DNA of 64,000 nt from Pseudomonas mucoides (GTDB taxonomy: Bacteria > Pseudomonadota > Gammaproteobacteria > Pseudomonadales > Pseudomonadaceae). Where the stretch lies: positions 62,001 through 126,000 of the forward strand of contig NZ_JACOPW010000001.1 in assembly GCF_015461845.1 (NCBI RefSeq). The letters are read 5' to 3'. The position numbers and the translations under genes were made by a program. The notes beneath the pieces were generated by a model that searched no databases, was not told the DNA's origin, and saw only the letters and a list, made by a program, of their open reading frames with translations. Shown piece after piece: positions 36,023-47,823 of the stretch; positions within the stretch are counted from its first letter, which is position 1; every line of letters begins with the position of its first letter.

Positions 36023-36098
36023 TGCTGGCTTCGGCGCTCGCTCGCCGAGCGATGGCCTCGGACGACAGCCTCCCACTCGCTCGCCTGTAGGACTGACG

Positions 36099-39647
<3,549 letters not shown>

Positions 39648-39803
39648 CCTGCGGGGTGGCTCGCTCAGGGATTACCGAGGCCGCCTCGGGGAATTCCTGA
39701 CGCCACCCTCCGGGTCAACTTTTTGTCCGCTGCGGAGTTGTTTGGCGATCTGGCGCTTCTCAAACTCGCGTGCTTTATTCCGCCAATCTTCACGGAGCGA
39801 TTC

Positions 39804-40832
39804 ATGCGGTTTCCCTCTCGTCGCACCCTCCTCGCCGCAAGCCTCGTGCTCGGCCTGGGCGCCCCTCTTGTACAGGCCGGCGAAACCCCGACCAAAGTCA
39901 ATGCCCTCAACTTCATCCGTGCCGAAACGGATCAGTATTTCGCCAAGACCGTCCGCGAAGGCGGCTTCGGCCGGTTGCTGCACGACCGCGAACCCACGCC
40001 GCAGGACAAGCAGACCGTGGTGCGCATGAACCGCGACACCCTCTACTCCTCGGGCGTGTTCGACCTGGATGCCGGGCCCGTCACCCTTTCCCTGCCCGAC
40101 GCCGGCCAGCGCTTCATGTCGATGCAGGTGTTCTCCCAGGACCACTACGTCACCGACGTCACCTATACCCCCGGCCCGCATACCTACAATCGCGACCAGG
40201 TAGGCACACGCTACGTCTACGTGATCGTGCGGACCCTCGCCAACCCCGAAGACCAGAACGACATCCGTGCCGCGCAGAAGCTGCAAGACGCGATCAGTGT
40301 CCGCCAGGCCGGCAAGGGACAATACGAGCCAGCCCATTGGGACAGTGCCTCGCAGGACAAGGTGCGTGACGCGCTGAACACGTTGAGCGCCCTTGGCGGC
40401 GACGGCGTGCGCTTCGGCACGCGAGAGCAGGTGAACCCCATTGCCCACCTGCTGGGCACCGCCACCGGCTGGGGCGGCAACCCCGAGTACGCGGCGAAAT
40501 ACGTCAGTGTCTATCCCCAACGCAACGACGGACACACCGTGCACCGCCTGAGGGTCCGCGACGTGCCGGTAGACGGTTTCTGGTCGATCAGCGTGTACAA
40601 CGGCGCCGGCTACTTCGAGAAGAACGGCCCCGGCGCGGTGTCGCTGAACAACCTGACCGCGCGCAAGGACGCCAATGGCGTCGTCACCGTGCAGTTCGGC
40701 GGTTGCGAACCCTCCACGGCGAACTGCCTGGCGGTGACACCCGGCTGGAACTACGTGGTGCGCCTGTACCGGCCGCGCGCGGAGATCCTCGACGGTCGCT
40801 GGACCTTCCCCGCTGCCAAATCGCAGCTGTGA
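39804..40832 (+). CDS. Exported DUF1254/DUF1214-type protein
   Basis: 342 residues from ATG 39804 (GGAG upstream). The N-terminus, FPSRRTLLAASLVLGLGAPLVQA, works as a signal peptide and contains RR, so Tat export is possible. The body has MNRDTLYSSGVFDLDAGPVT (DUF1254 core) and a C-terminal DUF1214-like part (VDGFWSISVYNGAGYFEKN). It is a different subgroup from the longer DUF1254 protein at 14749. First gene of a three-gene operon, 17 bases before the next. Confidence 0.85.
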   Translation: MRFPSRRTLLAASLVLGLGAPLVQAGETPTKVNALNFIRAETDQYFAKTVREGGFGRLLHDREPTPQDKQTVVRMNRDTLYSSGVFDLDAGPVTLSLPDAGQRFMSMQVFSQDHYVTDVTYTPGPHTYNRDQVGTRYVYVIVRTLANPEDQNDIRAAQKLQDAISVRQAGKGQYEPAHWDSASQDKVRDALNTLSALGGDGVRFGTREQVNPIAHLLGTATGWGGNPEYAAKYVSVYPQRNDGHTVHRLRVRDVPVDGFWSISVYNGAGYFEKNGPGAVSLNNLTARKDANGVVTVQFGGCEPSTANCLAVTPGWNYVVRLYRPRAEILDGRWTFPAAKSQL

Positions 40833-40849
40833 CGGCTCCGGGAAAACGC

Positions 40850-41776
40850 ATGTATCCGCACACCAAGATCGCTTTGCTGAGCCTGTCGCTGCTGTTCCCG
40901 CTCGCCGCGGCCCACGCCGCTGACGACGGAGCCCGCGCCTATCAGCTCGCCCCCGTAGGTACGCAGATGCTCACCGCCTACGGCATCGTCACCCATGGCA
41001 ACCAGTCCACCATGCCCGGATCGGTGATCCGCGGCAGCGATGTCGACGTGCAGGTGGGCGTCGTCCAGTACACCGAGGTATTCGATGTGGGCGGCCATGC
41101 AACGGCGCTGTTCGGCGTGCTCCCGTACGGTGAGGTGAAGGCGACGGTCAAGCTGCCTGGGCAAGACATCACGAGCACCAGCAAGGGCCTGGGCGATGCG
41201 CAATTGGGCATTGCCTACGGCCTGATCGGTTCGCCTGCGCTGACACCGGAGCAGTACGTCCAACAACGGCCGGGCTTCTCCCTGGGCGTACTCGGCAAGC
41301 TGTTCCTGCCCACCGGCGAGTACGACTCGCACAAGGCGGTGAATCTCGGCACCCACCGCTATGCCCTCGAGCTGGGCCTGCCGACGTCCTATGCCCTGGG
41401 CGAGTCCTATCTCGATCCGTCGTTGACCACCTTCGAGCTGCTACCAGCGGTTATTGTCTATGGCGACAACGACTCGCCCTACGGCGCCGACCGCAGTAGC
41501 CAGAAGCCCTTATACGGTGGCGAGGCGCACCTCACCCACAACTTCGGCCCAGCCTTTTGGGCGTCCGCCGACGCGCTGTTCTGGCGCGGCGGTGAAACCC
41601 GCACCGATGGTGTCGACGACGATAACCAGCAGCGCTCGCTGTCGCTCGGCGTGACCGCCGGCGTCAACCTCAACCGCACCAGCTCGCTGAAGATGACCTA
41701 TGGCGAGGCCGTGGAACGTAACGAGGATGGCGTCGATGGCTGGCTCGGCCGCATCGTCCTCTCGGTGCTGTTCTGA
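40850..41776 (+). CDS. MetA-pathway-type outer-membrane protein
   Basis: 308 residues, signal peptide (LLSLSLLFPLAAAHAA), then beta-strand-rich sequence typical of the phenol_MetA_deg (transporter/porin-like) family: FDVGGHATALFGVLPYGEVKATV, GLGDAQLGIAYGLIG, FSLGVLGKLFLPTGEYD and terminal IVLSVLF. Such proteins are outer-membrane barrels often found near catabolism or solvent-response genes. The substrate cannot be told. Middle gene of the operon. Confidence 0.82.
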   Translation: MYPHTKIALLSLSLLFPLAAAHAADDGARAYQLAPVGTQMLTAYGIVTHGNQSTMPGSVIRGSDVDVQVGVVQYTEVFDVGGHATALFGVLPYGEVKATVKLPGQDITSTSKGLGDAQLGIAYGLIGSPALTPEQYVQQRPGFSLGVLGKLFLPTGEYDSHKAVNLGTHRYALELGLPTSYALGESYLDPSLTTFELLPAVIVYGDNDSPYGADRSSQKPLYGGEAHLTHNFGPAFWASADALFWRGGETRTDGVDDDNQQRSLSLGVTAGVNLNRTSSLKMTYGEAVERNEDGVDGWLGRIVLSVLF

Positions 41777-41822
41777 GCCACCCCGCAACGCCCTTCCGTA
41801 ATCGCCCCCAAGGAGCAACACC

Positions 41823-42494
41823 ATGAAATCGAAGTGTCTGGCGGCCTCACTCTGTGTGGCCGCCCTCGCCCTCTCCGGCTGCGCCAGCAAGTACGTCGAG
41901 CCCGAGCAGTATTCGGGGTTCCTCAAGGACTACAGCGTGCTGAAACAGGGCAAGTCGGCGTCCGGCACGGAGGTGCTGTACTGGCTCGACGACGGCCTCG
42001 ACGCGAAGCGCTATACCCGCGTCTACATCGAGCCGAGCCGGCTCTACCCGCAACCGCCGCCCAGCGAGAAGATTTCGCAGGACACGCTGCGGGACATCAC
42101 CCGCTACTATGACCAGGCGCTGCAGCGCGAACTCGCCAAGGTCCTGCCGCTGGCCGCCCAGCCAGGGCCGGGCACCCTGGTGGTGCGCCCCGCGATCACC
42201 GCCGTCGAAGCCTCGGACAAGGACCTGCGCCCGTACGAATACCTGCCACTGATGTTCGTGGCCGCCCAGGTGAGTAGCGCCACCGGCATTCGCGACCAGC
42301 AAACCCGCCTGGCCAGCGAGGCGGCATTCCTCGACGGCGGTAGTCGGCGCACGGTCGCCGAAGTGGTGCGCAAAGGCACCGGCAAGGACCTGGAGAACGA
42401 TGCCCAGACGATGCACGCCCAGGACGTCAAGGCCGTGCTGGACGGCTGGGCGGTCGACATGACGCGCTCCCTGCAGATGCTCAGGCAGCGCTGA
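41823..42494 (+). CDS. DUF3313 lipoprotein
   Basis: 223 residues with a lipoprotein signal (MKSKCLAASLCVAALALSGC, lipobox LSGC, lipidated Cys at 20). The remainder (YSGFLKDYSVLK, YIEPSRLYP, LVVRPAITAVE, EAAFLDGGSRRTVAEVVRKG) matches the DUF3313 family of Pseudomonas and Xanthomonas lipoproteins. AAGGAG precedes the ATG. Last gene of the operon, closed by a terminator. Confidence 0.88.
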   Translation: MKSKCLAASLCVAALALSGCASKYVEPEQYSGFLKDYSVLKQGKSASGTEVLYWLDDGLDAKRYTRVYIEPSRLYPQPPPSEKISQDTLRDITRYYDQALQRELAKVLPLAAQPGPGTLVVRPAITAVEASDKDLRPYEYLPLMFVAAQVSSATGIRDQQTRLASEAAFLDGGSRRTVAEVVRKGTGKDLENDAQTMHAQDVKAVLDGWAVDMTRSLQMLRQR

Positions 42495-42538
42495 GTCCAA
42501 ACTGCACCGCCCGCACCATAGTAGAACCGCTTCGTGTT

Positions 42539-42570
42539 GACCGTTCCCGTTCACGGGACGGTCTTTTTAT
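42539..42570 (+). terminator. Terminator after the DUF3313 operon
   Basis: GACCGTTCCCGT / ACGGGACGGTC stem followed by TTTTT; one unpaired base in the stem. Confidence 0.85.
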
Positions 42571-42792
42571 GGATCAAAACGCCGAAGGTCCCTCGCCGCA
42601 AGTCGAGGGGCGCACGGCCGGTGTTTGAGGCGAGTGGCGCCAGGCGCCGAGACCCAACAAGCAGGCCGGCGACCTCGACATGCCAACAACGCCAAGCCTG
42701 TGGATGTTTCATCGCCAGATGACAGCTTTGACTTGATAAAGGACCTCCGTCATGTATTTTTAACTGACCGGCCTTTTTTCTGGAGACATCCC

Positions 42793-43176
42793 ATGCCACT
42801 GGTTCGTGTCGACATCAAAAAACACCAAGACCCTACCTTCGCCAAACGCGTCGGCCAGCTGATTTACGCGGCCATGCACAGCGCCATTGCCGTACCGGAG
42901 AACGATAACTTCCAGATCCTGACGGAACACGATGAACACCATTTCATCTTCGACCCTGGATACCTGGGCATCAACCGCACCGACAATCTGGTGATCATCC
43001 AGATCACGCTGAGCGAAGGCCGGACGGACGAGAAGAAAAAGCTGCTCTACAAAACCATCGCCGAGAGCCTGAATCGCGAGCTGGCGGTACGCCTGGAGGA
43101 TGTGTTCATCAATCTGGTGGAAGTTAAAAAAGAGAACTGGTCGTTCGGCAACGGGATTGCCCAATACGCCCTTTGA
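42793..43176 (+). CDS. Tautomerase-family protein
   Basis: 127 residues starting MPLVRVDIKK, so Pro2 becomes the N-terminal catalytic proline of the tautomerase (4-oxalocrotonate/MSAD-like) superfamily after Met removal. The sequence has NFQILTEHDEHHFIFDPGY and EGRTDEKKKLLYKTIAE, as in the long (about 130-residue) group. GGAG lies nine bases upstream of the ATG. It probably forms trimers; the substrate is unknown. The TetR gene 30 bases downstream may regulate it. Confidence 0.88.
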   Translation: MPLVRVDIKKHQDPTFAKRVGQLIYAAMHSAIAVPENDNFQILTEHDEHHFIFDPGYLGINRTDNLVIIQITLSEGRTDEKKKLLYKTIAESLNRELAVRLEDVFINLVEVKKENWSFGNGIAQYAL

Positions 43177-43206
43177 TTCCCCACCTTTCATACCTGTGAG
43201 CCACTG

Positions 43207-43806
43207 ATGCCGCGAGTTTCCCGCAAGCAAGCCGACCTCAACCGCGAAATCATCGTCGAGGCCGCCACGCGGCTGTTTCGCGAGCGAGGCGTACACGGCA
43301 TCAGTGTCGTCGACGTCATGGGCGCCGCAGGCCTGACCCATGGCGGCTTCTATGGGCATTTCGAGTCCAAGGAGGCATTGGCGCAGGAAGCCAGTGGTCG
43401 GGCGTTCGAGCAATCGGCTGAACGCTGGCGGGAACGGATCGCCGCCCATGTCGACGACAAGGACGCCGCCCGTCGTGCGCTGATCGAGCCTTACCTGTCG
43501 CCAGCCAGCCGCGACAACCCGGGTGACAGTTGCCCGGTGGCGGCTTTTGCCGGGGACATGTGCCACGAAGCGGCCGACAGTGGTTTGCGCCAGACCTTCA
43601 TGGAGGGGCTCAACCGGCTGCTGAAAGCCTATGGTTCGCTGCTCGATTCGGGCGATGTCGATGCCGATCGGCAACAGGCACTGGTGGAGTACTCGCTGAT
43701 GGTGGGCGCCCTGACCCTCGCCCGCGCCACCCGCGGTGAGGCCGTATCGGATGAAATTCTCGACGCCGCCCGCACCTTTCTGACGTCAAAAGGTTCATCA
43801 AACTGA
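43207..43806 (+). CDS. TetR-family regulator
   Basis: 199 residues. The N-terminal helix-turn-helix is clear (IIVEAATRLFRERGVHGISV, then MGAAGLTHGGFYGHFESKEA), with a C-terminal ligand domain of the TetR_C_33/YcdC-like type (CPVAAFAGDMCHEA). It follows the tautomerase gene closely and probably forms one operon with it. Confidence 0.9.
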   Translation: MPRVSRKQADLNREIIVEAATRLFRERGVHGISVVDVMGAAGLTHGGFYGHFESKEALAQEASGRAFEQSAERWRERIAAHVDDKDAARRALIEPYLSPASRDNPGDSCPVAAFAGDMCHEAADSGLRQTFMEGLNRLLKAYGSLLDSGDVDADRQQALVEYSLMVGALTLARATRGEAVSDEILDAARTFLTSKGSSN

Positions 43807-43909
43807 ACATCCGCGTGTGCGACTGTTGGCCGTTGCTAAACTGTTCGGGAGTCCGCAATCTGAAGCAACGTTCGAGCCCCGACAATTTCGATGCCCACAG
43901 GAGCGCAAC

Positions 43910-44875
43910 ATGCCTGCAACCGTTCTGGTACTGGTTGAAACCATCAATGATTACTTGCCGATTCTCGAACATCAGGGTTTTCACCTGATTCTTGCCCCCA
44001 CACCCGCCGAACGCGCGGCGGCCATCAGCCGTCATGGAGCGCAGATCGATGCTGTGCTGACACGCGGCCCGCTGGGTCTTTACGCCGATGAAATCGCCGC
44101 CCTGCCCAATCTCAAGATTATTTGCGTCATCGGTGCCGGGTACGAACACGTCGACCTGCAGGCCGCCGCTGACCGCGGCATCACGGTGACCAACGGTGCC
44201 GGCGTCAATGCCTCATCAGTCGCCGACCACGCCATGGCCATGCTGCTCGCGCTGGTGCGTGACATCCCCCGCTGTGATGCGGCAGTGCGTCGTGGTGAGT
44301 GGCCGAAGATCATGCGCCCTTCCCTGGCCGGCAAGCGCCTGGGCATCCTGGGCCTCGGCGCCGTCGGCATGGCCATCGCCAAACGCGCCGCCAATGGCTT
44401 CGACATGACGGTCAGTTACCACAACCGCCAGCATCGCAGCGATGTGCCGTACACCTTCTGCTCAACGCCCACCGAACTGGCGCGCACCTCGGATTTCCTG
44501 ATCATCGCGACCCCTGGCGGCATAGGCACTCGACATTTGATCAACAAGCCAGTCCTCGACGCCTTGGGGCCCAACGGGTTCCTCGTCAACATCGCCCGCG
44601 CCAGCGTGATCGTCAGCACCGACCTGATCAGTGCGCTTGAACAACGACGCATTGCCGGGGCCGCGCTGGACGTGTTCGATGCCGAACCGCATGTGCCGGA
44701 GGCGCTCAAGTCGCTGGCCAACGTGATCCTGACGCCTCATGTGGCGGGTTTGTCCCCGGAGGCGACTCAAGGCACTGTCGAACTGGTGGGACGCAATCTG
44801 ATGGCGTTCTTCTCCGGCCACCCGGTCTTGACCCCCATCGAACTGCCGTCATCGCTGAGCAGCGCTGCGATTTGA
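43910..44875 (+). CDS. D-isomer-specific 2-hydroxyacid dehydrogenase
   Basis: 321 residues from ATG 43910 (AGGAG upstream). NAD-binding motif LGILGLGAVG, the substrate-binding LVNIARASVI Arg, GAALDVFDAEPHVP with the catalytic Glu, and the catalytic His in LTPHVAG. It fits the glyoxylate/hydroxypyruvate (GhrB/GyaR-like) reductase branch, reducing 2-oxo acids with NAD(P)H in the cytoplasm. It is monocistronic. Confidence 0.9.
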   Translation: MPATVLVLVETINDYLPILEHQGFHLILAPTPAERAAAISRHGAQIDAVLTRGPLGLYADEIAALPNLKIICVIGAGYEHVDLQAAADRGITVTNGAGVNASSVADHAMAMLLALVRDIPRCDAAVRRGEWPKIMRPSLAGKRLGILGLGAVGMAIAKRAANGFDMTVSYHNRQHRSDVPYTFCSTPTELARTSDFLIIATPGGIGTRHLINKPVLDALGPNGFLVNIARASVIVSTDLISALEQRRIAGAALDVFDAEPHVPEALKSLANVILTPHVAGLSPEATQGTVELVGRNLMAFFSGHPVLTPIELPSSLSSAAI

Positions 44876-45019
44876 AGTTCATTCAAACAGGTGTATCAAA
44901 AGCAATGATTGCCCGGCAACACGCTCACCTATAAGGGCCGTTCATGGTTGTGGGTGCCGGGTGCGCGGATTAGATTAGCCAATAGTCGCAGGCCTCCAAA
45001 ATAAGCAGAAGGGATAAGC

Positions 45020-46087
45020 ATGGCGCTTACTGACCAGTCCACCCGTATCCGCTCTGGCGAAGAACTTGATGCCAGCCTGATCGATCCGTACCTCAAGGCA
45101 CACATTCCGGGCCTCAGTGGTTTGCCGCAGATCAGCCAGTTTCCCGGCGGCGCATCGAACCTGACGTACCTGCTGGAATACCCCGAACAGGAATTTGTCC
45201 TGCGTCGGCCGCCATTTGGCCACAAGGCCAAGTCCGCCCACGACATGGGCCGTGAATTCCGCATTCTCAACCAGCTCAAGGACGGCTTCCCGTATTGCCC
45301 CAAAGCCTACGTGCACTGCACCGACGAATCGGTGATCGGCGCCGAGTTCTATGTGATGGAACGGGTCAACGGGATCATCCTGCGCTCCGAACTGCCGCCG
45401 GAACTGGGTCTGGATTCGGCAAAAACCGAGGCCCTGTGCAAAAGCTTCATCGACAAGTTCGTTGAACTGCACCGTGTCGACTACACCGCCTACGGCCTGG
45501 GTGATCTCGGCAAACCCGAAGGTTATGTCGCCCGCCAGATCAAAGGCTGGAGTGATCGTTACGAGAAAGCCCTGACCCCGGACGCGCCACAGTGGGACGT
45601 GGTCAAAGCGTGGCTCAACGACAAAATGCCGGCCGATCACCCGACGTCCAGCATCGTCCACAACGACTATCGCTTCGACAACGTGATCCTCGACCCGCAA
45701 AACCCGATGCAGATCATTGGTGTGCTCGACTGGGAACTGACCACACTCGGCGACCCGCTGATGGATCTGGGCAACACCCTCGCCTACTGGATCGAAGCCA
45801 GCGACCCGGCACCGGTGCAACTGATGCGCCGCCAGCCCAGCCATGCACCGGGCATGCTGACCCGCCGTGAATTCGTCGACTACTACGCTGAACGCTCGGG
45901 CATCCAGATCGACAATTTCGACTTCTACTACACCTACGGCCTGTTCCGCCTGGCCGGTATCGTGCAGCAAATCTACTACCGCTTCTTCCATGGTCAGACC
46001 CAGGACAAACGCTTCGCGCAGTTCATTCACATGAACAAACTGCTGGAGCAAATGAGCCTGCAAGTCATCCAGAAATCCAGCCTTTGA
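45020..46087 (+). CDS. APH-family phosphotransferase (ACAD10/11-like kinase)
   Basis: 355 residues of the aminoglycoside phosphotransferase fold, from the subgroup linked to acyl-CoA metabolism: nucleotide loop QFPGGASNLTY, catalytic HNDYRFDNVILD and metal-binding GVLDWELTTLGDP. In eukaryotic ACAD10/11 a similar domain phosphorylates 4-hydroxy fatty acids; in bacteria the gene is often paired with an SDR or acyl-CoA dehydrogenase, as here. AAGGG precedes the ATG. The SDR gene lies 44 bases downstream. Confidence 0.88.
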   Translation: MALTDQSTRIRSGEELDASLIDPYLKAHIPGLSGLPQISQFPGGASNLTYLLEYPEQEFVLRRPPFGHKAKSAHDMGREFRILNQLKDGFPYCPKAYVHCTDESVIGAEFYVMERVNGIILRSELPPELGLDSAKTEALCKSFIDKFVELHRVDYTAYGLGDLGKPEGYVARQIKGWSDRYEKALTPDAPQWDVVKAWLNDKMPADHPTSSIVHNDYRFDNVILDPQNPMQIIGVLDWELTTLGDPLMDLGNTLAYWIEASDPAPVQLMRRQPSHAPGMLTRREFVDYYAERSGIQIDNFDFYYTYGLFRLAGIVQQIYYRFFHGQTQDKRFAQFIHMNKLLEQMSLQVIQKSSL

Positions 46088-46131
46088 TTACGCGCCTGGC
46101 CCAATAACAAGACTTTCCATAAGAGAACCCC

Positions 46132-46899
46132 ATGTCCAAGACTCAGTTGTTCGACCTCGACGGCAAGATCGCTTTCGTTTCCGGCGCCAGCCGTGGCATC
46201 GGTGAAGCCATCGCCAAACTCCTGGCCCAGCAAGGCGCCCACGTCATCGTCTCGAGCCGCAAGCTCGACGGTTGCCAGCATGTGGCCGACGCGATCATCG
46301 CCGCCGGCGGCAAAGCCACCGCCGTCGCTTGCCACATCGGTGAAATGGAGCAGATCAGCCAGGTCTTCGCCGGTATCAAGGAACAGTTCGGCCGTCTCGA
46401 CATTCTGGTCAACAACGCAGCGACCAACCCACAGTTCTGCAACGTGCTGGACACCGACCTCAGCGCCTTCCAGAAAACCGTCGACGTCAACATCCGCGGC
46501 TACTTCTTCATGTCGGTGGAAGCCGGCAAAATCATGCGCGAAAACGGTGGCGGCAGCATCATCAACGTCGCCTCGATCAACGGCGTCTCGCCGGGTATCT
46601 TCCAGGGCATTTACTCGGTGACCAAGGCCGCCGTGATCAACATGACCAAAGTATTCGCCAAGGAATGCGCACAGTTCGGCATCCGCTGCAACGCCCTGCT
46701 GCCAGGCCTGACCGACACCAAGTTTGCCTCGGCACTGGTCAAGAACGATGCGATTCTGAAAACCGCGTTGCAGCAGATTCCGCTCAAGCGTGTTGCTGAT
46801 CCGAGTGAAATGGCCGGCGCGGTGCTGTACCTGGCGAGTGAGGCGTCGAGCTACACCACTGGGGTTTCGTTGAATGTGGACGGTGGGTACTTGTCCTGA
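46132..46899 (+). CDS. SDR-family oxidoreductase
   Basis: 255 residues, classical short-chain dehydrogenase: cofactor motif SGASRGIGEA, NNAATNP, catalytic Ser in NVASING and YSVTK, C-terminal TGVSLNVDGGYLS. Probably an NAD(P)-dependent 3-oxoacyl or hydroxyacyl oxidoreductase acting with the kinase-like gene upstream. Confidence 0.92.
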   Translation: MSKTQLFDLDGKIAFVSGASRGIGEAIAKLLAQQGAHVIVSSRKLDGCQHVADAIIAAGGKATAVACHIGEMEQISQVFAGIKEQFGRLDILVNNAATNPQFCNVLDTDLSAFQKTVDVNIRGYFFMSVEAGKIMRENGGGSIINVASINGVSPGIFQGIYSVTKAAVINMTKVFAKECAQFGIRCNALLPGLTDTKFASALVKNDAILKTALQQIPLKRVADPSEMAGAVLYLASEASSYTTGVSLNVDGGYLS

Positions 46900-46940
46900 T
46901 TTGATTCGTCAGCAACCCTGTTAAGGGTTGGCACACCACA

Positions 46941-46974
46941 AACCCTGTGGGAGCAAGCTCGGCTCCCACAGGTT
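46941..46974. repeat. REP-type element
   Basis: AACCCTGTGGGAGC / GCTCCCACAGGTT inverted repeat of the Pseudomonas GTGGGAGC class between two convergent genes. Confidence 0.8.
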
Positions 46975-46987
46975 CTGTGTTTGGGGT

Positions 46988-47203
46988 CTATTGGGTAATG
47001 CAGCGCGTGGTCGTGGTCATCCGCTTCACTTCCCCCTCCGCTCTCGCATCACCCAACACTTCGGTCTTGTCGATGGTTTCGCAGTGGCGTTCTACCGGGG
47101 GTAACGGTGGCGGCGGAGGCGGTGGACTGGAGCAGCCGCTGAGGATCGCAATGCAGAAGGCAAGCGACAGCGGCGAAAAAGCACGTTTTCCAAGACTGTT
47201 CAT
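46988..47203 (-). CDS. Small proline-rich lipoprotein
   Basis: 71 residues starting MNSLGKRAF; lipobox LSGC, followed directly by SSPPPPPPPLPP. The C-terminal part has two Cys (in ERHCET and TRCITQ). Probably an outer-membrane lipoprotein of unknown role. The longer start at 47254 lacks the signal peptide arrangement. Confidence 0.7.
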   Translation of the reverse strand: MNSLGKRAFSPLSLAFCIAILSGCSSPPPPPPPLPPVERHCETIDKTEVLGDARAEGEVKRMTTTTRCITQ

Positions 47204-47373
47204 AGGCTGACCTGCGGTAAGTAATCGATGTTTTCCGCGACTCGACGACAACACCGCGAAGTCGCGGACCGGTCACAGAAAATTTTACCCTCGCATTTCT
47301 TATAGCCCAGTCACCGGCCAATGCCAGCAAATAAGCCACTCAAGCCGATTTTTACCCCGAAAAACGACAGCTC

Positions 47374-47625
47374 TTATTGATTCTCGCCTGGGTGATGCAA
47401 ACTATTGCTCTGCAACTCGTAACGCAGCTCTTCAATCAGCGACGCCAGCGCTTGTGGCGAATTTAGGCTCGACACCTTCAACCCGCTGACCACCAGGTCA
47501 ACCTCACCCGACTCCGGGTGATACAGCTTTACCGTCACCGAGTTGTCTCCCGACACGCTGCATTCGCAGGCGCGTGGTGAAAAGTGCTGCTCCAGCAGCG
47601 CACGCAATTGCGTCAGGTAAATCAT
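47374..47625 (-). CDS. DUF1652 protein
   Basis: 83 residues of the small Pseudomonas-specific DUF1652 family (HFSPRACECSVSGDNSVTVKLY). Cytoplasmic, function unknown. Not clearly in an operon. Confidence 0.8.
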   Translation of the reverse strand: MIYLTQLRALLEQHFSPRACECSVSGDNSVTVKLYHPESGEVDLVVSGLKVSSLNSPQALASLIEELRYELQSNSLHHPGENQ

Positions 47626-47823
47626 TGCGATTCCCCATTAAGCTGGCTGGCAACCTCGTCGATAGAAACGAAATTAAGTGGGCGACGCATAGGGCAATTC
47701 CTTGAGCTGTTTCGTAGAGGACGCGAAGGGGTCAAAGCCCCCTTTTCGCACCCTTACAGCCTAAGGACTGGCGTCTGGTCCCAACACGTCCATTTGCACT
47801 GCCTCCACTAGTGCATTTGCACC

